This document shows positions 6,656-9,640 of a DNA stretch of 9,640 nt, one piece after another. A program made the translations under genes and the position numbers. Each line of letters starts with the position of its first letter. Positions within the stretch are counted from its first letter, which is position 1. Origin of the DNA: Actinomycetes bacterium. Lineage in GTDB: Bacteria > Actinomycetota > Actinomycetes > Actinomycetales > Cellulomonadaceae. Under the pieces are notes generated by a model. That model had not been told where the DNA came from. It did not search any database and saw nothing but the letters and a program-made list of their open reading frames with translations. The stretch is taken from contig JAEXEM010000429.1 in the NCBI GenBank assembly GCA_023401045.1, positions 1-9,640 of the forward strand, given 5' to 3'.

Positions 6656-6715
6656 ATGTCCTTGTTCTTGAGACAGACCGCAAGACCGAGCCAGGTGTCC
6701 CAAGAATAAGGACAT
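6656..6715. repeat. Long inverted repeat over the fic ribosome-binding site
   Basis: Arms of 20 bp at 6656-6675 and 6696-6715 match as inverted repeats at 18 of 20 positions around a 20-bp spacer, so the arm centres are 40 bp apart. As RNA one of the two mismatches becomes a G-U pair. The arms (core ATGTCCTTgTTCTTG) are clearly richer in A and T than the neighbouring genes. The proximal arm begins seven bases upstream of the fic start codon and contains its AAGGA ribosome-binding site. Two roles are possible: a DNA operator, perhaps for the winged helix of the Fic protein itself, or an mRNA stem that hides the ribosome-binding site. The repeat lies inside the divergent fic/flavoprotein promoter region, so it could affect both genes. 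Confidence 0.75.
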
Positions 6716-6827
6716 CTGGCAACGGTGCTCTCCGACGGGCGCACCGACACCGACCCCTGCCGCGCCCTGTGGTGACCCACCCGGCGCAGACGTACCGTCG
6801 AGAGACCTGTCGACGCAAGGGGGCGCC

Positions 6828-8735
6828 GTGTTCGACAACCTGCTCAGCCCTGGCCGGATCGGCCCGCTGGAGACCCGCAACCGCATCGTCATGCCACCCA
6901 TGCACGTCGGGTTCGGCCGGCGCGTCGAGGAGCGGGAGATCGCGTACTTCGCGGCCCGCGCCGCCGGCGGGGTGGGCCTCATCATCACCGGGACGATGAC
7001 GACGACGTCGCGGTTCGAGGACAACCCGGGCTGGCCGAAGGTCGAGGACGACGCGGTCGTCCCGGACCTCGCGCGGCTCGCCGACGCCGTGCACGCCGAG
7101 GGCGCGCTGCTCGCGGGCCAGCTCACGCCGGGGTCGGGGCGCGTGGGCCCGCCGGAGCCGGGGGGCACGGTGCCGGTGTCCGCCTCGGCGACGCCGTGGC
7201 TCGCCGACCCGACGCTGGCGTGCCGTGAGCTGAGCACGGGCGAGGTCGAGCAGCTCGTCGCCGACTACGGGCCGGCCGTCGCGCGCCTGGCGGCGGCGGG
7301 CTTCGACGCCGTCGACATCCACTCGCACACCGGTTACCTCGTCGACCAGTTCATGAGCAGCCAGTGGAACCAGCGCACGGACAGGTACGGCGGCTCGCTC
7401 GAGAACCGGCTGCGGTTCCCGCTCGAGCTCATCGCGGCCGCTCGGGAGGCGGCGCCCGGCCTGGCCATCACGTTCCGTCTCACCGTCGACCACCACATGC
7501 CCGGCGGTCGCCGGCTGGACGAGGCCCTCCAGATGGCGCCGCTCATCGCCGGCGCGGGCATCGACCTCCTCATGGTCGACGACGGCGCGTTCGAGACCGT
7601 CGACTGGATCTTCCCGCCCTACTACATGGGTGACGCCCCGCTGCTGCCGGGCGCGGCCGCGGTCAAGGCCGTCGTCGGCGTCCCCGTCCTGGCGACGGGC
7701 AACATGACGCCGGAGATCGGGGACCGCGCCGTCGCCGCCGGCGAGGTCGACTTCGTCGGGATGGGCCGCGCGCTCATCGCCGACCCGCAGCTGCCGGACC
7801 GGCTGGCCGCCGGGCAGCCCGGTGCGGTACGGCCGTGCATCCGCTGCAACCAGCTCTGCGTGGGCAACATCCTCGCGAGCCAGCCGATCGGCTGCGCGGT
7901 CAACCCGGAGGTCGGCTTCGAGGCGCACCTGCCGCAGCCGACCACGGAGCCCAAGCACGTCGTCGTCGTCGGCGCCGGTCCGGCCGGCCTCGAGGCGGCG
8001 CGGGTCGCCGCCTCGCGCGGGCACCGCGTCGACGTCTACGACGAGGCCGACCACACCGGCGGGGTGCTGTGGCCCGCCGCGACGCCCGACTTCAAGCGCG
8101 AGCTGCGGCGCATGGTCGACTGGTGGGAGGGCCGGCTCGCCGAGCTGCCCGTCACCGTCCACCTCGGGCACCGGGTCACCGCCGACTCCCCCGAGCTGCG
8201 CGACGCGGACGCCGTCGTCGTCGCCACCGGGTCGGTCCAGCTCGTCCCCGACTCCCTGCCCGGCAGCCACCGTGACGACGTCGTCGACGTCCTGCGCTTC
8301 CACCAGGGCGCCGACGTCGGCCACCGCGTCGTCATGGTCGGCGGTGGCCTGTCCGGGGCGGACGCCGCGCTCGAGCTCGCGCACGACGGGCACGAGGTGA
8401 CGGTCGTCGAGATGCTCCCCGAGATCGCGCAGGACATGCTCCTCGTCAACCGGATCACGCTGCTGCGCGACCTCGACGAGGCCGGCGTGCGGCTGCTCAC
8501 CGGGACCCGTGTGCAGGCGATCACCGACGACGGCGTCCTCGCCCAGGGGCCGGACGAGCCGGTGACGCTGCCGTTCGACACCGTCGTCCTCGCCCTCGGC
8601 AGCCGCCCGCGCACCGACCTGCTCGACGCGCTCAGGGGCACCGGTCTGCCCGTGCACGCCGTCGGCGACTGCGTCGACCCGGCGAAGGTCGGGGAGGCCG
8701 TCAACAGCGCGTACGCCCTCGCCGCGTCGCTGTAG
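6828..8735 (+). CDS. Iron-sulfur flavoprotein of the 2,4-dienoyl-CoA reductase / 2-enoate reductase family
   Basis: A 635-residue cytoplasmic flavoenzyme that should take electrons from NAD(P)H through FAD and a [4Fe-4S] cluster to FMN, and reduce an unsaturated substrate or oxidise an amine. Residues 1-330 form an Old Yellow Enzyme TIM barrel (SPGRIGPLETRNRIVMPPM at the start; NQRTDRYGGSLENRLRF, 181-197; GMGRALIADP, 311-320). The cluster ligands are Cys337, 340, 344 and 356 (Cx2Cx3Cx11C). An FAD-binding VGAGPAG (381-387), a second Rossmann motif VGGGLSG (504-510) and a final FAD motif GD at 613-614 complete the fold. The active-site segment reads DIHSHTGYLVDQF (163-175), where FadH-type enzymes usually have HGAHGYL. 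This looks closer to 2-enoate reductase/BaiCD-like members, but the substrate cannot be named. GTG 6828 has AAGGGGG at 6817-6823. E. coli FadH is somewhat longer. The gene is divergent from fic. Confidence 0.92.
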   Translation: MFDNLLSPGRIGPLETRNRIVMPPMHVGFGRRVEEREIAYFAARAAGGVGLIITGTMTTTSRFEDNPGWPKVEDDAVVPDLARLADAVHAEGALLAGQLTPGSGRVGPPEPGGTVPVSASATPWLADPTLACRELSTGEVEQLVADYGPAVARLAAAGFDAVDIHSHTGYLVDQFMSSQWNQRTDRYGGSLENRLRFPLELIAAAREAAPGLAITFRLTVDHHMPGGRRLDEALQMAPLIAGAGIDLLMVDDGAFETVDWIFPPYYMGDAPLLPGAAAVKAVVGVPVLATGNMTPEIGDRAVAAGEVDFVGMGRALIADPQLPDRLAAGQPGAVRPCIRCNQLCVGNILASQPIGCAVNPEVGFEAHLPQPTTEPKHVVVVGAGPAGLEAARVAASRGHRVDVYDEADHTGGVLWPAATPDFKRELRRMVDWWEGRLAELPVTVHLGHRVTADSPELRDADAVVVATGSVQLVPDSLPGSHRDDVVDVLRFHQGADVGHRVVMVGGGLSGADAALELAHDGHEVTVVEMLPEIAQDMLLVNRITLLRDLDEAGVRLLTGTRVQAITDDGVLAQGPDEPVTLPFDTVVLALGSRPRTDLLDALRGTGLPVHAVGDCVDPAKVGEAVNSAYALAASL

Positions 8736-8771
8736 GCGCGGCACCGGGCGAGGGGCCCCCAGCCCCGCGCC
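8735..8771 (+). terminator. Candidate hairpin terminator after the flavoprotein gene
   Basis: GGCGCGG at 8735-8741, beginning with the last base of the stop codon, pairs perfectly with CCGCGCC at 8765-8771. The G/C-rich spacer contains GGGGCCCC. There is no T-run, which is common for actinobacterial hairpins but makes the call weak. It ends just before the -10-like box of the Nudix gene, which fits two separate transcription units. Confidence 0.35.
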
Positions 8772-8772
8772 G

Positions 8773-8778
8773 TACGAT
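8773..8778 (+). promoter_or_regulatory. -10 box of a probable leaderless promoter for the Nudix gene
   Basis: TACGAT fits the actinobacterial -10 pattern TAnnnT and ends seven bases before the GTG start at 8786. That spacing puts the transcription start on or next to the start codon. No purine-rich Shine-Dalgarno site precedes this GTG, unlike most genes in the window. No convincing -35 box is seen. Confidence 0.5.
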
Positions 8779-8785
8779 CCCGGAC

Positions 8786-9202
8786 GTGACACCCCCCACC
8801 GTCATCCACGTGAGCGCGGTCGTGCTCCGGCGCGCCTCCGGCGAGGTCCTCACCGTCCGCAAGCGCGGCACGCACCGGTTCATGCTGCCCGGCGGCAAGC
8901 CCGAGCCCGGCGAGACCCCGGCCCGCACCGCGGTCCGCGAGGCGCACGAGGAGATCGGGGTCCTGCTCGACGAGTCGCGCCTGCGCGAGCTCGGCACGTT
9001 CCGCGCCCCCGCCGCCAACGAGGCCGGCCACGAGGTGGTCGGCACGGTCTTCGAGCACCCGGCCGTCACGGTGACGGCCCCGGCGGCGGAGATCGAGGAG
9101 CTGCGCTGGCTCGACCCGGCCACGGAGCTGCCCGACGACCTCGCACCGCTGCTCGCGCGTCACGTCCTGCCCGCGCTGGTGGGTACGACCCCGCCGGCCT
9201 GA
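8786..9202 (+). CDS. Nudix hydrolase
   Basis: A 138-residue enzyme of the Nudix family, which hydrolyses nucleoside diphosphates linked to another group using a divalent metal. The Nudix box is complete: Gly37-x5-Glu43-x7-REAHEEIGV (51-59), within LPGGKPEPGETPARTAVREAHEE. The metal-binding glutamates of REAHEE (Glu52, Glu55, Glu56) are intact. The remainder (VSAVVLRRASGEVLTVRKRGTHRFMLPGG, then ELRWLDPATELP) is the usual small alpha/beta fold with no extra domain, so the substrate (oxidised nucleotide, NADH, ADP-ribose and so on) cannot be assigned. The GTG start follows a TACGAT box by seven bases and has no Shine-Dalgarno site, so it is probably translated from a leaderless transcript. It sits between two flavin oxidoreductase genes; a role in cofactor or nucleotide clean-up is only a guess. 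Confidence 0.93.
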   Translation: MTPPTVIHVSAVVLRRASGEVLTVRKRGTHRFMLPGGKPEPGETPARTAVREAHEEIGVLLDESRLRELGTFRAPAANEAGHEVVGTVFEHPAVTVTAPAAEIEELRWLDPATELPDDLAPLLARHVLPALVGTTPPA

Positions 9203-9250
9203 CCGCCGTCCCCCCCGCACCCCCTCCGCAGTCCCCGGAAAGGCCCCGCC

Positions 9251-9640
9251 ATGCCCTCGGTCCTCTTCTCCCCGCTCACGCTGCGCGGCACGACGTTCCC
9301 GCACCGGGTGTGGATGGCACCGATGTGCCAGTACTCCGCAGCTCCCGACGGCCCGTCGGCCGGGGCGCCGACGGACTGGCACGTCCAGCACTACGGCTCC
9401 CGGGCCGCCGGCGGGGCGGCGCTCGTCGTCGTCGAGGCGACCGCCGTCGTCGCCGAGGGCCGGATCACTCCCTACGACCTCGGCCTCTGGGACGACGCGC
9501 AGGTCGAGGCGCACCGCCGGGTCGTCGACCTCGTCCACGCGCAGGGCGCCCTCGCCGGGGTCCAGCTCGCGCACGCCGGGCGCAAGGCGAGCACCGACGC
9601 CCCGTGGCGCGGCGGCGCACCGGTGGGCCCGGAGGCGCAC
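9251..9640 (+). CDS. YqjM/NamA-type Old Yellow Enzyme, 3' end outside the window
   Basis: The first 130 codons of an NADPH-dependent ene-reductase that runs off the right edge, still in frame. Such enzymes use FMN to reduce C=C bonds in enals, enones and similar electrophiles. The start reads VLFSPLTLRGTTFPHRVWMAPMCQYSA, with Cys26 and Tyr28 at the same positions as the flavin-tuning Cys26 and active-site Tyr28 of B. subtilis YqjM. Further family marks are DWHVQHYGSRAAGGAALVVVEATAV, GRITPYDLGLWDD and QLAHAGRK. This is the short, single-domain thermophilic-like class of OYE, distinct from the iron-sulfur enzyme upstream. The ATG is preceded by GGAAAGG at 9237-9243, seven bases away. It lies 48 bp after the Nudix stop with no clear terminator, so the two may be co-transcribed. 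Confidence 0.93.
   Translation, partial: MPSVLFSPLTLRGTTFPHRVWMAPMCQYSAAPDGPSAGAPTDWHVQHYGSRAAGGAALVVVEATAVVAEGRITPYDLGLWDDAQVEAHRRVVDLVHAQGALAGVQLAHAGRKASTDAPWRGGAPVGPEAH

Noticed and set aside
6703..6708. TATTCT on the - strand inside the distal arm as a fic -10 box
   Set aside because: It fits TAnnnT and would place transcription start near the inner edge of that arm, but the expected -35 position reads AGAGCA, so I do not list it as a promoter.
6793..6798. TACCGT as a -10 box for the flavoprotein gene
   Set aside because: It fits TAnnnT with GTGACC 15 bases upstream, but the spacer is short and such matches are frequent in this DNA.
6650..7237. N-terminal extension of the fic frame up to 7237
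   Set aside because: It would run through the divergent promoter region, the inverted repeat and the 5' end of the flavoprotein gene. The extension has no Fic-family sequence, and ATG 6649 has a ribosome-binding site.
6615..8792. A 725-codon open frame on the - strand opposite the iron-sulfur flavoprotein gene
   Set aside because: It is a shadow frame: low-complexity R/D/V/G composition, no motif, and fully opposite a gene with intact cofactor motifs.

Overview
The window is a very GC-rich stretch with strong G/C preference at third codon positions, GTG as well as ATG starts, and purine-rich Shine-Dalgarno sites. Together with a UvrD2-like helicase this points to a high-GC Gram-positive actinobacterium. 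A Cellulomonas-like member of the Micrococcales would fit, but that genus-level guess is an inference. The region looks chromosomal: I see no insertion sequence, integrase, phage gene, tRNA, rRNA or CRISPR array.

Layout, left to right. (1) Bases 1-189 are a non-coding leader with short overlapping hairpins. (2) 190-2112 (+) encodes a 640-residue SF1A helicase related to mycobacterial UvrD2, but ending in a small Tudor/CarD-like domain. (3) Converging on it, 2138-3730 (-) encodes a YfbK-type von Willebrand factor A lipoprotein. Three tandem 22-bp repeats lie upstream of it. (4) 3879-4256 (-) encodes an HxlR-family regulator, divergent from (5) a RidA-family protein (4337-4747, +) and an NADP-binding F420-reductase-like protein (4790-5443, +), probably one operon. 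The intergenic space holds two small palindromes. (6) Converging on that operon, 5459-6649 (-) encodes a class II Fic enzyme with a C-terminal winged helix. A 20-bp-arm inverted repeat, AT-richer than its surroundings, covers its Shine-Dalgarno site. (7) Divergent from fic, 6828-8735 (+) encodes a 635-residue iron-sulfur flavoprotein of the 2,4-dienoyl-CoA reductase/2-enoate reductase type. It is followed by (8) a Nudix hydrolase (8786-9202, +) that looks leaderless, and (9) the first 130 codons of a YqjM-type Old Yellow Enzyme (9251 onward), cut by the window end.

The HxlR-RidA-reductase set and the two ene-reductase flavoproteins with a Nudix enzyme give the right half a redox/electrophile-detoxification flavour. 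That is inferred from family membership, and no single pathway is proven. The signals I would follow up first are non-coding: the fic-proximal inverted repeat and the 22-bp tandem repeats. Protein-level oddities are the HPFRDGSGR variant of the Fic motif, loss of the canonical RidA arginine, an unusual active-site segment in the large flavoprotein, and the swapped C-terminus of the helicase. I found no clearly new multi-gene system.
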